46,497 bases of DNA from Capnocytophaga sp. (lineage in GTDB: Bacteria; Bacteroidota; Bacteroidia; Flavobacteriales; Flavobacteriaceae): contig NZ_JAUNKD010000021.1 in NCBI RefSeq assembly GCF_030532915.1, positions 1 through 46,497 on the forward strand, in the 5' to 3' direction. Made by a program: the position numbers and the translations under genes. Positions within the stretch are counted from its first letter, which is position 1, and the number at the start of each line of letters is the position of its first letter. The notes below the pieces were generated by a model that was given only the letters and a program-made list of their open reading frames with translations, was not told where the DNA came from and made no database searches. Shown in pieces: positions 18,248-27,683 of this stretch.

Positions 18248-19366
18248 TTGGTTTTCAGCTTTTTCAGCAGCATACAAAGCAAATGAAGCCAACCAATGTG
18301 AGCCCATATAATCGCCACTATCCATCTGTGAATGGCTGTAATGAAAATGAGCATTTGCCAACTGAATCATCTCTTGATTTTCAAGCACATAACCCATTTC
18401 ATACAGGCACCAAGCGCGACTAAAATTCAACCCGTCAAGGTGTACGATTTGCGGGTCGCTGCGGTCAGTTACTTCGGCAATGGACAAGAATTTCGCCGGA
18501 TTTTTCTCAAACGACGGCAAAAACGCACGCAACCACTTTTTGTATTCCGCTTTCGGAAGCACTTTCAGCATCAAAGCCGCTTCCTGCAAACAAGGTGAAA
18601 AAAAGTCCGTGCCGCTGGGTTCCCACTGCTGTAACGGGCAATTTTCATCGGTCAGATAATAATCTTTGGCGCACTTGACAAGCTGTTTTTCCAATTCGGG
18701 GGCGTATTTTCGGGCGTAATCCAGCGCAAATGAAAGCGCAAAAGCAGTGTTGCTGTGAACCCCGTGACGCACCGGATATTTCAGTTTTTCTAAATAGGCA
18801 ATTAGTTTGTTTTCAATGAGTTGAACTAACGGTTCTAAATCACTGTAAAGTGCTTTGGCTTGCTCGTTGTCCCAATCGCGCAGCAATTCAGCCGTTTTTA
18901 AAAGCCATGCCCAGCCATAAGCCCGCTCAAAATGCTGATTGTTAGGTAAATCAAAATACGCAATTTCTTGTTTTATGTTTTCGGCGTTGATATTCCGACG
19001 GATTTTTGCCAAAATTTCGTCATTTTTTGAAAAATTCGGCAAGTTTTTCACAATCGTCAAAAGCGACCAATGCCCGTGCACCGACGAATGCCAGTCGTAA
19101 CATCCGTAAAAAGCCGGATGCAACCGTTTGGGCGACAGTAGTTCGGCATCGTTGTTAAGCACTTGCCCCAGTTTGTTGGGATATTCCTGTTCGATGCAAT
19201 CAAATGCCATTTTGTACAGGCTCAAAGCCATTTTTTCATCAAAAACGGGTGTTTCGTGCGTATTTTTCAACGTTTCACGTGTTTCATTCTTCGATTTGCA
19301 ACCTAAAAAAGTAAAAAACAAGCCGATTGTTACAAAAAACAGCATATTTTTGGTAGATATATTCAT
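18233..19366 (-). CDS. DUF2891-like lipoprotein
   Basis: 377 aa. The N-terminus is a lipoprotein signal with lipobox FLGC (Cys23). The next residues (KSKNE) lack the Lys-acidic-acidic pattern of surface-exported Capnocytophaga lipoproteins, so a periplasmic location is more likely. The rest is helical, with YGCYDWHSSVHGHWSLL and many Trp/His motifs, the pattern of the DUF2891 family and of alpha/alpha-barrel sugar enzymes. The catalytic function is unknown. It is the third gene of a minus-strand run after the M1 peptidase and rnpA (23-bp gap) and overlaps the ABC ATPase 3' end by 15 bp. Confidence 0.85.
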   Translation of the reverse strand: MNISTKNMLFFVTIGLFFTFLGCKSKNETRETLKNTHETPVFDEKMALSLYKMAFDCIEQEYPNKLGQVLNNDAELLSPKRLHPAFYGCYDWHSSVHGHWSLLTIVKNLPNFSKNDEILAKIRRNINAENIKQEIAYFDLPNNQHFERAYGWAWLLKTAELLRDWDNEQAKALYSDLEPLVQLIENKLIAYLEKLKYPVRHGVHSNTAFALSFALDYARKYAPELEKQLVKCAKDYYLTDENCPLQQWEPSGTDFFSPCLQEAALMLKVLPKAEYKKWLRAFLPSFEKNPAKFLSIAEVTDRSDPQIVHLDGLNFSRAWCLYEMGYVLENQEMIQLANAHFHYSHSQMDSGDYMGSHWLASFALYAAEKAENQSAAK

Positions 19367-19389
19367 ATTTTTATAACTAATTTTGTTTT

Positions 19390-19806
19390 TTATGGTTTAT
19401 TTTCAACGGAAGAAAGGGTTTTGGTTTTTTGATTCACGGCTTCGGTAAACTTTTCAAAGCAACGTATTACTTTTTGTGAAATAAGCTCATAATCAGGCAT
19501 TTCTTTTCCGGTAAAAATCAGTGCCAAAGCATACGATTGTGAAGTATTTTGCACCAAAAAATGCTTTTGCAAGCGATAACTTTCACGAATGAGCCGTTTG
19601 ATTCGGTTGCGTTTGTTAGCTTTTTTTACGCCCTTTTTGGGTACGCTCACCAGCAATTGAAACGGCACGTTGAGCCCGTCAATAGGCGTGAAAATCATTT
19701 TCAGTGGGAAACTCTGAACGCTTTCCCCTTCGGAAAATAATTGTTGAATATGAGCCAGTTTGCATAATTTTTCTGACTTCGGAAACGAAAAACGCATCGT
19801 GTTCAA
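19390..19806 (-). CDS. rnpA: Ribonuclease P protein component
   Basis: Protein subunit of RNase P, which trims the 5' ends of tRNA precursors. 138 aa, slightly longer than the usual 110-120. The RNA-binding signature is present as KKGVKKANKRNRIKRLIRESYR, with the N-terminal FPKSEKLCK start typical of the family. In many bacteria rnpA follows rpmH; here it is instead 5 bp after the M1 peptidase stop and 23 bp before the DUF2891 gene, so it depends on the peptidase promoter. The C-terminal tail after about residue 120 is Lys/Thr-rich and unconserved. Confidence 0.95.
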   Translation of the reverse strand: MNTMRFSFPKSEKLCKLAHIQQLFSEGESVQSFPLKMIFTPIDGLNVPFQLLVSVPKKGVKKANKRNRIKRLIRESYRLQKHFLVQNTSQSYALALIFTGKEMPDYELISQKVIRCFEKFTEAVNQKTKTLSSVENKP

Positions 19807-19811
19807 AATGC

Positions 19812-21674
19812 CTAATTTTTAAAAACGTTATTCTCTTTATTGATGTCCACCGAAATATTGTCGGGGTCAATGGTTACCGATTTGATTTCCGTCAGCGGTA
19901 AATCAACCTCAAAGGTGTAAGTCGGGTTTGCCCAGCCCCAAGCGGCAAGGGTTTGTTGCTGATAGTTTTTGTACGGATTAGGTTTGCTGCCGAAAGTCAT
20001 CCGAAGCGGAATGTGGTAATAATGCACTTTTTTGTCTTTCTTAACGAGGAATAAATCCACCGAAAGCGGTAAATTGCCCACACGGCGTAAGGTAATTTGG
20101 GTTTTATTTCCTTTTGCAAAAACACTTTCAATGGTGTAATCAGCTGTGTGTGTAGTGCTTATAAATTCGTTCAGAAACCATTGCAATTGCATTCCCGACA
20201 CTTTTTCGGCTATGCGGATAAAATCATTCGGTGTTGGGTTTTTAAAAGCAAAATCGTTATAAAATCGTTTTAGTGACTTGATAACATTCTGGTCGCCAAT
20301 AATATAGCCTAACTGAGTGAGAAACAGCGTTCCTTTACTATATGCCATTACCGAATAGGCAAAATTGGTGCTGAAACGGTCGGCGTGGGTTGAAGCAGGC
20401 TCTTCCAAGCCCGATTCCATCAATTTGTAATAACTGTTGTAAGCTCCTTTGAAAGGCGATTCGTCATTTCCCGGATTTACAACCAAGTGCATTGCCAAAT
20501 CTTCAATGAACGAGGTAAAGCCCTCATCCATCCACGCATACGAAGCCTCATCGGTGGCGAGCAAATGCTGAAACCAAGCGTGAGCCAACTCGTGAATGGA
20601 AGTCCCCAACACGGATTCGTAGCGTTCACCGCCCGCAACGAGTGTACACATTGCGTACTCCATTCCGCCATCGCCCCCTTGAATGAATGAGTATTGCTCC
20701 CACGGATAATTTCCCACGAGGGAATTGAAAAAATCAAACACTTTGACCAACACGGGTTGCATTTTTTTCCAATTTTCGGTATATTTTTTATACAAAAAAT
20801 GGAAGGTTTTACCATTTTTGAGCGTCATTTTATCGTGCTGAAATTCGGGGTCAGCCGCCCACGTAAAATCGTGAACGTTGTTGGCTATGAAATGCCACGT
20901 TTTGGTCTTTTGTTTGGTTTTTGGTAATTTAACGCCTTCATTTTCATATCCGAAACCGATTTCGTTTGCGTTCTGCAAAACGCCCGTTCCGCCGAGTATG
21001 TAATTTTTATCAATGGTAATTTTCACGTCAAAATTGCCCCAAACGCCGTAAAACTCACGAGCAATGTACTCATTGGCGTGCCAACCGCGAGCGTCATATG
21101 CCGCCATTTTCGGATACCATTGTGCCATTGAAAGAGCCACACCGTCTTTGCTGTTTCGCCCCATACGGCGAATCATCACGGGGACTTGTGCGTCAAATTC
21201 CATTTCAAAAACGGCTTTTGAATTGGGCAAAATCGGCTGATTTAGGTTGGCTTTTAGGATGGTTCCTTCGGTTTTATGTTGAATCGGTTTTCCGTTTTGG
21301 GTCAGTGATTTCACATTGATATACCCGATTTCATTAGGTTTAAGTGATGCTATACGGCTTTGGTAAACGGGTTTTTCGGGCGTGCCTTTGTTGATTGCCA
21401 TTCGGCGGTCGGGGTCGGGAATGGTTTGCAAACGAGCGTCCATTTCACTGCCGGGCTGAAAAGCGTTCAAAAACAAGTGATAGAAAACCACGTGAAGCGT
21501 GTCGGGTGAATTGTTAGTGTAAGTAAGTTGTTGTTTGCCGCTGTATCGGAAATTTTTTGCATCCACTTCAATTTCCATTTTATAGTCGGCTTGTTGTTGC
21601 CAATACGGAGCGTTTTGAGCGTTGATTGTGGCAAAAAATCCGAGGCAAAACAGTTTTAAGATGTATTTTTTCAT
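19812..21674 (-). CDS. M1-family zinc metallopeptidase
   Basis: A 620-aa exported gluzincin that removes N-terminal residues from peptides. The signal peptide is MKKYILKLFCLGFFATINAQ, so the ATG at 21674 is chosen; the frame is open 18 codons further but runs into the promoter. Zinc motif HELAH (361-365) with the third ligand Glu384 in WMDEGF. The substrate N-terminus motif GxMEN reads GGMEYAM. An N-terminal beta domain comes first and no large C-terminal helical domain follows, as in the short Bacteroidetes M1 proteins. It heads the operon with rnpA and DUF2891, transcribed from a consensus promoter. Confidence 0.93.
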   Translation of the reverse strand: MKKYILKLFCLGFFATINAQNAPYWQQQADYKMEIEVDAKNFRYSGKQQLTYTNNSPDTLHVVFYHLFLNAFQPGSEMDARLQTIPDPDRRMAINKGTPEKPVYQSRIASLKPNEIGYINVKSLTQNGKPIQHKTEGTILKANLNQPILPNSKAVFEMEFDAQVPVMIRRMGRNSKDGVALSMAQWYPKMAAYDARGWHANEYIAREFYGVWGNFDVKITIDKNYILGGTGVLQNANEIGFGYENEGVKLPKTKQKTKTWHFIANNVHDFTWAADPEFQHDKMTLKNGKTFHFLYKKYTENWKKMQPVLVKVFDFFNSLVGNYPWEQYSFIQGGDGGMEYAMCTLVAGGERYESVLGTSIHELAHAWFQHLLATDEASYAWMDEGFTSFIEDLAMHLVVNPGNDESPFKGAYNSYYKLMESGLEEPASTHADRFSTNFAYSVMAYSKGTLFLTQLGYIIGDQNVIKSLKRFYNDFAFKNPTPNDFIRIAEKVSGMQLQWFLNEFISTTHTADYTIESVFAKGNKTQITLRRVGNLPLSVDLFLVKKDKKVHYYHIPLRMTFGSKPNPYKNYQQQTLAAWGWANPTYTFEVDLPLTEIKSVTIDPDNISVDINKENNVFKN

Positions 21675-21698
21675 TGTGCGGAATAAAAAATTAAGCGA

Positions 21699-21729
21699 CA
21701 AAGATACTTTTTTTTGAAGGAAGCACAAA
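21699..21729 (-). promoter_or_regulatory. Promoter of the M1 peptidase-rnpA operon
   Basis: Minus strand: TTTG (21726-21729), a 19-nt spacer, TATCTTTG (21699-21706). An exact consensus match, giving a short leader of about 18 nt before the ATG at 21674. Confidence 0.75.
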
Positions 21730-21834
21730 GGATTTTACACCTAAAACAGCTTAAAAACTGAAAAGTTATCCACATTACATCGTTTTCGTTTCGTTTTCTT
21801 TTTTCGTAGAAATTTTCCGTAAGAAAAATTATTG

Positions 21835-21842
21835 TATCTTTA
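21835..21842 (+). promoter_or_regulatory. -7-like box of susC
   Basis: TATCTTTA differs from TAnnTTTG in the last base. A start near 21850 would give a leader of about 48 nt holding two copies of ATTGTTAA (21858-21865 and 21879-21886) spaced 21 bp, a possible regulator site. Confidence 0.45.
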
Positions 21843-21897
21843 CCGCCAAGAAGTAAAATTGTTAATACATATTGTTTAATTGTTAAGAGAATAGTAT

Positions 21898-24840
21898 ATG
21901 AAAGTATCAAGACTACGTACTTTGCTTTTGTTTCTTTTCGTTTCTGTGGGCTTGTATGCTCAGCAAATCGTGAAAGGAACAATTACGGATGCAGCCACCG
22001 GCGACCCTATTCCGGGTGCAAGCGTTGTTGTGAAGGGCACTTCAACGGGTGTGGCAGCTGATTTTGACGGAAATTTTGAATTGAAAGCCGAAAACGGTTC
22101 GGTGCTCGTTTTTTCGTCAGTAGGATACAAAACACAGGAAATCACTGTGAAGGGCAATACGCTTAATGTGTTATTGCAAGAAGATGCCCAACAACTTGAT
22201 GACGTGGTAGTTATCGGGTACGGGGTAGCCAAGAAAAAAGACGTTACCGGTTCGGTGAATTTGGTAACTTCAAAAGATTTTAGCAAAGGGCAAAACCTTT
22301 CTGCGGGTGATTTGTTGCAAGGAAAAGTAGCCGGTGTGCAAATCACTTCGGGAGGAGGAGCACCCGGTGAGGGGCAAAACATCCGTGTGCGCGGAACAGG
22401 TTCTTTGACCTTGAATTCCAATCCGTTAGTGGTAGTTGACGGGGTTCCGATGAATGACGGAACTATCGGAGGTGCCCGAAGCATTTTAAACGACATCAAT
22501 CCTGATGACATTGAAAGTATGACGGTACTGAAAGACGCTTCATCAACAGCCATTTACGGGTCGCGCGCTGCCAACGGGGTCATTATGATTACCACCAAAA
22601 AAGGGAGAAGCAACCAAGAAACGCAAATCACTTTAAATTCAAGTATTTCCGTTGCCGAAGTTTCTAACTACGTGAATGTTCTTTCCACCGATGAGTTCCG
22701 TAAGTTGATTAATGAAACCGGAACGGCTTCCCAAAAAGCCATTATGGGCAATGCTTCAACTAACTGGCAAAAAGAGATTTACCAATTAGCACCCACAACC
22801 AACACCTCATTGGGAATTTCAGGAAATTTGAAATCGCTTCCGTATCGCTTGTCGTTGGGACATACCTATGCCGACGGGGTGCTGAAAACCGACAATTTCC
22901 AACGGGCAACCGCCAAGCTCTCATTAACACCTCGTTTTTTTGACGATGCCTTAAAAACGGAATTCAACGTTTCGGGTTCGTTCGTGAAAAACCGCTTTGC
23001 CGACAGAGGTGCCATCGGAGCAGCCGTTGAGTACGACCCTACGCAACCCGTGCGCATCAATTCACCAAAATATGACGGTTACTATTCTTGGCTTGATGCC
23101 AGTAGTGGTTCGCAAAGCAACACCGCACCTACTAACCCGGTGGCTTTGTTGAACTTACGAAACAACACCGCCGAGGTAAAACGCTTGATTTCAAACTTAA
23201 AAGTAGATTACACACTGCCGTTCTTTAAAGACATCACGGCAACTATCAATGCAGGTATTGACCTTACCAACAGTAACGGAAAAGACCTTGTAGACCCTAA
23301 AATGCCTAAGTCATCAGCTGATTTTAACGGCGTTAATTCCATTTACGAAAACCAAGCCGTGAACACACTTTTTGATGCGTATGCTAATTATATGAAAGAT
23401 TTGGGCAAACACTCCATTTCGTTTATGGCTGGGCATTCTTACCAAAAATTTGAATTCACAAACGATTCAAAAAGAACTGAATTTTTTAACGGCAAGAAAG
23501 ATGTAATCATTCCGGTGATTGACAAAAGTCGAAACGTGTTGATTTCCTTCTTCGGAAGAGCCAATTACAGCTTTGACAATCGTTATATGCTTACCGCAAC
23601 GCTTCGCGCCGATGCTTCATCAAAATTAAATCCGGATGACCGTTGGGGCTACTTCCCTTCGCTTGCATTGGCTTGGAACGCTAAAAACGAATCTTTTTTG
23701 AAAGAAAGTGAAAATGTAAACGAATTGAAACTCCGTTTAGGCTACGGCGAAGTGGGTAACGTAAACGGATTGGGTGATTATCTATTCCTGACACGCTACG
23801 TAGGAAGCGTAAATCAAGGTGCTTATTATCAGTTTGGCAATCAATTTGTGCCGACAGCCCGCCCCGAGAGTTTGAACAAAAACTTACGTTGGGAAGTGGG
23901 CAACACGCTTAACGTAGGTATCGACTACGGATTCTGGCAAAACCGCGTTTCGGGTAGTATCGACCTGTATCGCAAACTCACCAAAGACCTTATCGCCGAA
24001 AGCAACGTAGCGCCGTTTACCAACTACGGAAGCCGTATTTCAAGCAATATTGGTGATATGGAAAACAAAGGAGTTGAATTCTTGTTGAATGTTGTTCCTG
24101 TCCGCACTGATGATATGAATTGGACGTTGAGTTATAACATCGCTTATAACGATAATAAAATCACCCGCCTTACCAACCTACAAAACGTGGGAGGCATTAA
24201 CGGAGGAACCGGAAACAACGTGCAACGCCACCAAGAGGGCTACGCTCCTTATACGTTCTTCTTGTATCAGCAAGTGTATGACAGCAAAGGCTTCCCGATT
24301 GAAGGAGCGTATGTGGACAGAAACAACGACGGCAAAATTACCGAAGATGACCGTTATATGGGTAAATCACCTTATGCCGACGTTACAATGGGGCTTACCA
24401 CCAATTTAACGTACAAAAATTGGGATTTGAACATCGCTACCCGTGCCAGTTTAGGAAATTATGTGTACGATAACGTATCGTCAGCCAACGCTTCTTTGGA
24501 CAGGGTTTACAGTGACAACATCCTTCGTAACACCATTGCAACCTATTACGACACCTTGCTTTCAAAACGAACTACCGAAACTCTACTTAGCGATATGTAT
24601 CTGCACGATGGTTCGTTCTTTAAGGTTGATAACATAACCTTAGGATATAACTTCCCGAAAGATAAATACGGCATTCGCCTGTACGGAACCGTGCAAAACG
24701 TATTGACAGTAAGCAATTACAAAGGTTTAGACCCCGAAGTAGTTACTTTTGATATTTTCGGAAAACCGGTATTTGGCATTGACAATAACGTGTATCCGCG
24801 TCCGAGAACCTATTTAGTGGGAATCAATGTAAATTTCTAA
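21898..24840 (+). CDS. SusC/RagA-family TonB-linked outer-membrane transporter
   Basis: A 980-aa outer-membrane beta-barrel that imports glycans or peptides using TonB energy. Signal peptide 1-21 (ends GLYAQ); a carboxypeptidase-regulatory-like domain at about 23-95; a TonB-box-like stretch at DDVVVIGYGVAKKKDVTGSV (101-120); a plug domain with VRGTGSLTLNSNPLVVVDGVPM and STAIYGSRAANGVIMITTKKG; then the barrel, ending in the typical aromatic terminus VGINVNF. The SusD gene follows 21 bp later, so they form the usual lid-and-barrel pair. The substrate cannot be read from SusC, but the SusE/F gene points to a carbohydrate. Confidence 0.96.
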   Translation: MKVSRLRTLLLFLFVSVGLYAQQIVKGTITDAATGDPIPGASVVVKGTSTGVAADFDGNFELKAENGSVLVFSSVGYKTQEITVKGNTLNVLLQEDAQQLDDVVVIGYGVAKKKDVTGSVNLVTSKDFSKGQNLSAGDLLQGKVAGVQITSGGGAPGEGQNIRVRGTGSLTLNSNPLVVVDGVPMNDGTIGGARSILNDINPDDIESMTVLKDASSTAIYGSRAANGVIMITTKKGRSNQETQITLNSSISVAEVSNYVNVLSTDEFRKLINETGTASQKAIMGNASTNWQKEIYQLAPTTNTSLGISGNLKSLPYRLSLGHTYADGVLKTDNFQRATAKLSLTPRFFDDALKTEFNVSGSFVKNRFADRGAIGAAVEYDPTQPVRINSPKYDGYYSWLDASSGSQSNTAPTNPVALLNLRNNTAEVKRLISNLKVDYTLPFFKDITATINAGIDLTNSNGKDLVDPKMPKSSADFNGVNSIYENQAVNTLFDAYANYMKDLGKHSISFMAGHSYQKFEFTNDSKRTEFFNGKKDVIIPVIDKSRNVLISFFGRANYSFDNRYMLTATLRADASSKLNPDDRWGYFPSLALAWNAKNESFLKESENVNELKLRLGYGEVGNVNGLGDYLFLTRYVGSVNQGAYYQFGNQFVPTARPESLNKNLRWEVGNTLNVGIDYGFWQNRVSGSIDLYRKLTKDLIAESNVAPFTNYGSRISSNIGDMENKGVEFLLNVVPVRTDDMNWTLSYNIAYNDNKITRLTNLQNVGGINGGTGNNVQRHQEGYAPYTFFLYQQVYDSKGFPIEGAYVDRNNDGKITEDDRYMGKSPYADVTMGLTTNLTYKNWDLNIATRASLGNYVYDNVSSANASLDRVYSDNILRNTIATYYDTLLSKRTTETLLSDMYLHDGSFFKVDNITLGYNFPKDKYGIRLYGTVQNVLTVSNYKGLDPEVVTFDIFGKPVFGIDNNVYPRPRTYLVGINVNF

Positions 24841-24861
24841 CCTAAAAACAAATTTGAGAGA

Positions 24862-26430
24862 ATGAAAAAATTTAGTACATACAAAATATGGGGTTTGGTA
24901 GCGGCTTTTGCCCTAAGCGGATGTCTTAAAGACCTTAACCAAGACCCGTCTATTGACCCCGACAGCATCACTTCAAGTTCGGTAGAAACCAATCCGGAGT
25001 ACGCCAAACAAGCCTTAGCCAAAGTGTATGCTTCGCTGGCATTAACCGGGCAACAAGGACCTACCGGAACAGCTGACATTCAGGGTCTTGACGAAGGAAC
25101 TACACAGTTCACACGTTTGTTGTTCTATATGCAGGAACTTCCCACTGACAACGCCATTGTGGCGTGGTCTGACCCCGGTGTGCCTGACTTTCACAACCTA
25201 AACTGGTCGTCATCAAACGGAATCATCGAAGCGATGTACTACCGTTTGGCACAATCCGTTTCGTTTGCCAATGCTTTCATTGCCAATAATGAAAAGAGTT
25301 CTAATGAAGAAATGAGAAAATACGGTGTGGCTGAGGCGCGTTTTATCCGAGCCTATGCTTACTATCACCTGATGGATTTGTTTGGTAACGTACCCGTACT
25401 CACACAAGTGCAAGACAACCTTACGGGGCAAAACACCCGCAAAGAGGTTTTTGAATTTATCGAAAGCGAACTAAAAGCCATTGAAAACGACTTAAAACCC
25501 GCCAAAAGCAACGAATACGGTCGTGTTGATGTAGCGGCTGCGTGGGCATTGCTTTCGCGTTTGTACTTGAATGCCGAGGTGTACACCGGCACGGAACGTT
25601 ATGCCGATTGCGTTACGTACAGCGAAAAAGTAATTGCTTCAGGGTATGCATTGCACAATAATTATGTGCATTTGTTCTTGGCAGATAACGACACTAACGG
25701 AGCGCAAAACGAGAATATTTTTACCGCAAACTTTGACGGGGTAAACTCGCAAACGTGGGCAGGAAGCACCTTCTTGGTTCACGGAGCCATTGGCGGAAAA
25801 ATGAGCTTAACCGATTTCGGCGTAAGCGGAGGTGCTTGGGCAGGTATCCGCAGCACAAAGGCGTTGGTTGAAAAATTTGCCGGAACGGGCAATCCGCCAA
25901 CCGCTTGGACTGACAAACGCGCAATGTTTTTCACGGACGGGCAAAAATATGAAATCACCAACGTATCCGATTTTAAAGAAGGATATGCCGTAATGAAATT
26001 CAAAAACCTAACTTCGGCAGGACAACCCGGAAAAGACCCCGGAGGAATGTTCGTCGATACCGACATAGCGCTTATCCGTTTGGGTGAAATTTATCTAAAT
26101 TATGCCGAAGCTGCCGTTCGTAAAGGTGTAAATCAAGCTAAAGCATTGGAGTACGTAAACGCATTACGCACGCGTTCGGGCGCATCGGCTCTGACAACGC
26201 TAACAGCCGAAAACGTACTTGATGAGCGTGCCAGAGAGTTATATTGGGAAGGTTTCAGACGTACCGACCTTATCCGCTACGGATTATTCACTTCATCAAC
26301 GTATTTATGGCCATTTAAAGGTGGTGTAGCCTCAGGTGCAGGCGTTGATGCCTACCGAACGTTATATCCTATCCCTACCAATATTATTTTGAGTTCAAAA
26401 GGCGTACTGAAACAAAACGCCGGATATTAA
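24862..26430 (+). CDS. SusD/RagB-family surface glycan-binding lipoprotein
   Basis: 522 aa; the lid that captures ligand over the SusC barrel. Lipobox ALSGC with lipidated Cys21. The following residues, LKDL, have a lysine plus one acidic residue, near the Capnocytophaga export signal but not a full match. SusD hallmarks: RFIRAYAYYHLMDLFGNVPV (about 153-172), the TPR-like helices, and the C-terminal RARELYWEGFRRTDLIRYG (about 455-473). It is read with susC (21-bp gap) and followed, after a hairpin at 26438-26469, by the SusE/F gene. Confidence 0.95.
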   Translation: MKKFSTYKIWGLVAAFALSGCLKDLNQDPSIDPDSITSSSVETNPEYAKQALAKVYASLALTGQQGPTGTADIQGLDEGTTQFTRLLFYMQELPTDNAIVAWSDPGVPDFHNLNWSSSNGIIEAMYYRLAQSVSFANAFIANNEKSSNEEMRKYGVAEARFIRAYAYYHLMDLFGNVPVLTQVQDNLTGQNTRKEVFEFIESELKAIENDLKPAKSNEYGRVDVAAAWALLSRLYLNAEVYTGTERYADCVTYSEKVIASGYALHNNYVHLFLADNDTNGAQNENIFTANFDGVNSQTWAGSTFLVHGAIGGKMSLTDFGVSGGAWAGIRSTKALVEKFAGTGNPPTAWTDKRAMFFTDGQKYEITNVSDFKEGYAVMKFKNLTSAGQPGKDPGGMFVDTDIALIRLGEIYLNYAEAAVRKGVNQAKALEYVNALRTRSGASALTTLTAENVLDERARELYWEGFRRTDLIRYGLFTSSTYLWPFKGGVASGAGVDAYRTLYPIPTNIILSSKGVLKQNAGY

Positions 26431-26437
26431 TCATCAC

Positions 26438-26469
26438 GAAGTTGCCCGCATAAACCTTCGGGCAACTTC
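26438..26469 (+). terminator. Hairpin between susD and susE/F
   Basis: An 11-bp perfect stem (26438-26448 with 26459-26469), 10-nt loop, followed by only three T before A-rich sequence. Probably a partial terminator or mRNA 3' end stabiliser that sets SusE/F below SusCD. Confidence 0.6.
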
Positions 26470-26486
26470 TTTAAAAACACAGAAAA

Positions 26487-27518
26487 ATGAAGAAAATAAT
26501 ATATTTGATGAGCTTGCTGACCCTCACCTTGGCAAGTTGCGAAAAAGACGAAAAAGCTACCTATGACGGCAACGCCAAGGTAACGACAACGTTGTCAACT
26601 GAAAGCGTAGTGCTTGAAAAAGACAATGCCAACCAAACGGCACTGACCGTTACGTGGGAAAGCACGCCCGTAAACGTGAATGTTGCTAAACCGTTGTATG
26701 AAATTGTGTTTACCAATGGTGCAAAATCTGCAAGTGAAACCGCATCAGAATCACCCGCCGTGTTTACTGTGGCGCAATTAAACCGAATAATGCTCAACAT
26801 CAGTGCTGAAGCTGACAAAGAAGCTACAATTTCAGTAGCCGTAAAAAGAAAATTAGGGGCGAACCACTACGTTAATTTTACGGAGAAAAACCTGAAAGTA
26901 ACTCCATACAAAGACCTTATCACCCCTACTGACTGGGGTTTGGTTGGAAGCGCAGCTCCTAATGGCTGGGACGGGCCGGATGTTCCTTTCTGGAAATCAA
27001 TAGAAGATGACTCTCAATTTGTAGCATATGTTACCCTAAAAGACGGAGAAATTAAATTCCGTAAAGATAACAAATGGGATGTGAACTTGGGTGGCAGTAA
27101 CGGAACGCTTACCGATGGAGGCGACAACATCAAAGTAACCGCAGGCACATACAAAATCCTGCTGAATGTAACTGCCAAAACATACAGCATTGAACCCTAT
27201 ACATTGGGAATTGTAGGTGACGGCGCCAACGGTTGGGAAGAAAATCAAGACAAGGATATTAAACTTGCTTATGACGGAGCAACCAACACGTGGAAAGCTG
27301 AAAACGTAACTCTTAAAGACGGGCAAATCAAATTCCGACTTAACAATGCGTGGGCTGTAAACTACGGAGCAGACACTGCTACGGAACCAGCCACAGAGCA
27401 AAGCGGTGCTTTAATTGCGGGAGGTAAAAATATCAAATCCCACGCGGGGAAACACAATGTTACGTTCTCATTTGACGAAAAGACAAAAAAAGGTACGTAT
27501 AAGTTAGAAAAACTATAA
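26487..27518 (+). CDS. SusE/SusF-like starch-binding lipoprotein
   Basis: 343 aa. Lipobox TLASC, lipidated Cys18, followed by EKDEK, a match to the lysine-plus-two-acidic surface-export signal of Capnocytophaga, so surface exposure is expected. An N-terminal SusE-type Ig-like domain (about 20-140) precedes two tandem repeats of the SusF/SusE carbohydrate-binding type: DWGLVGSAAPNGWDG (about 147 on) and LGIVGDGANGWEE (about 243 on), each with a copy of LKDGxIKFRxxNxWxVN. In the Bacteroides sus locus such domains bind starch. This is the best clue that the locus handles an alpha-glucan. A strong terminator ends the operon, and no glycosidase follows. Confidence 0.9.
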   Translation: MKKIIYLMSLLTLTLASCEKDEKATYDGNAKVTTTLSTESVVLEKDNANQTALTVTWESTPVNVNVAKPLYEIVFTNGAKSASETASESPAVFTVAQLNRIMLNISAEADKEATISVAVKRKLGANHYVNFTEKNLKVTPYKDLITPTDWGLVGSAAPNGWDGPDVPFWKSIEDDSQFVAYVTLKDGEIKFRKDNKWDVNLGGSNGTLTDGGDNIKVTAGTYKILLNVTAKTYSIEPYTLGIVGDGANGWEENQDKDIKLAYDGATNTWKAENVTLKDGQIKFRLNNAWAVNYGADTATEPATEQSGALIAGGKNIKSHAGKHNVTFSFDEKTKKGTYKLEKL

Positions 27519-27526
27519 CCATCAAA

Positions 27527-27563
27527 ATAAAAGTACCGAACGGATTGTTTTCGGTACTTTTAT
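27527..27563 (+). terminator. Terminator of the SusCDE operon
   Basis: A 14-bp perfect stem (27527-27540 with 27550-27563), 9-nt loop, ending in a T-run. Confidence 0.9.
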
Positions 27564-27621
27564 TTTTGAAAATTGCTATAGGTTAAAATTATTAGAAATA
27601 TTCAAAACCTCTATAAAAGCA

Positions 27622-27653
27622 AAACGGTTGTCTTAATGATAAGACAACCGTTT
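27622..27653 (-). terminator. Terminator of the small membrane protein gene
   Basis: A 14-bp perfect stem (27622-27635 with 27640-27653) with a tetraloop. Read on the minus strand it is followed by TTTTGCTTTT. It stands back to back with the SusCDE terminator. Confidence 0.85.
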
Positions 27654-27683
27654 GTGTAATAATATGTAACAATCTAAAAACCC

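Noticed and set aside
21960-22553. 197-codon minus-strand ORF inside susC
   Set aside because: Shadow of the conserved plug domain of SusC; composition is typical of antisense reading.
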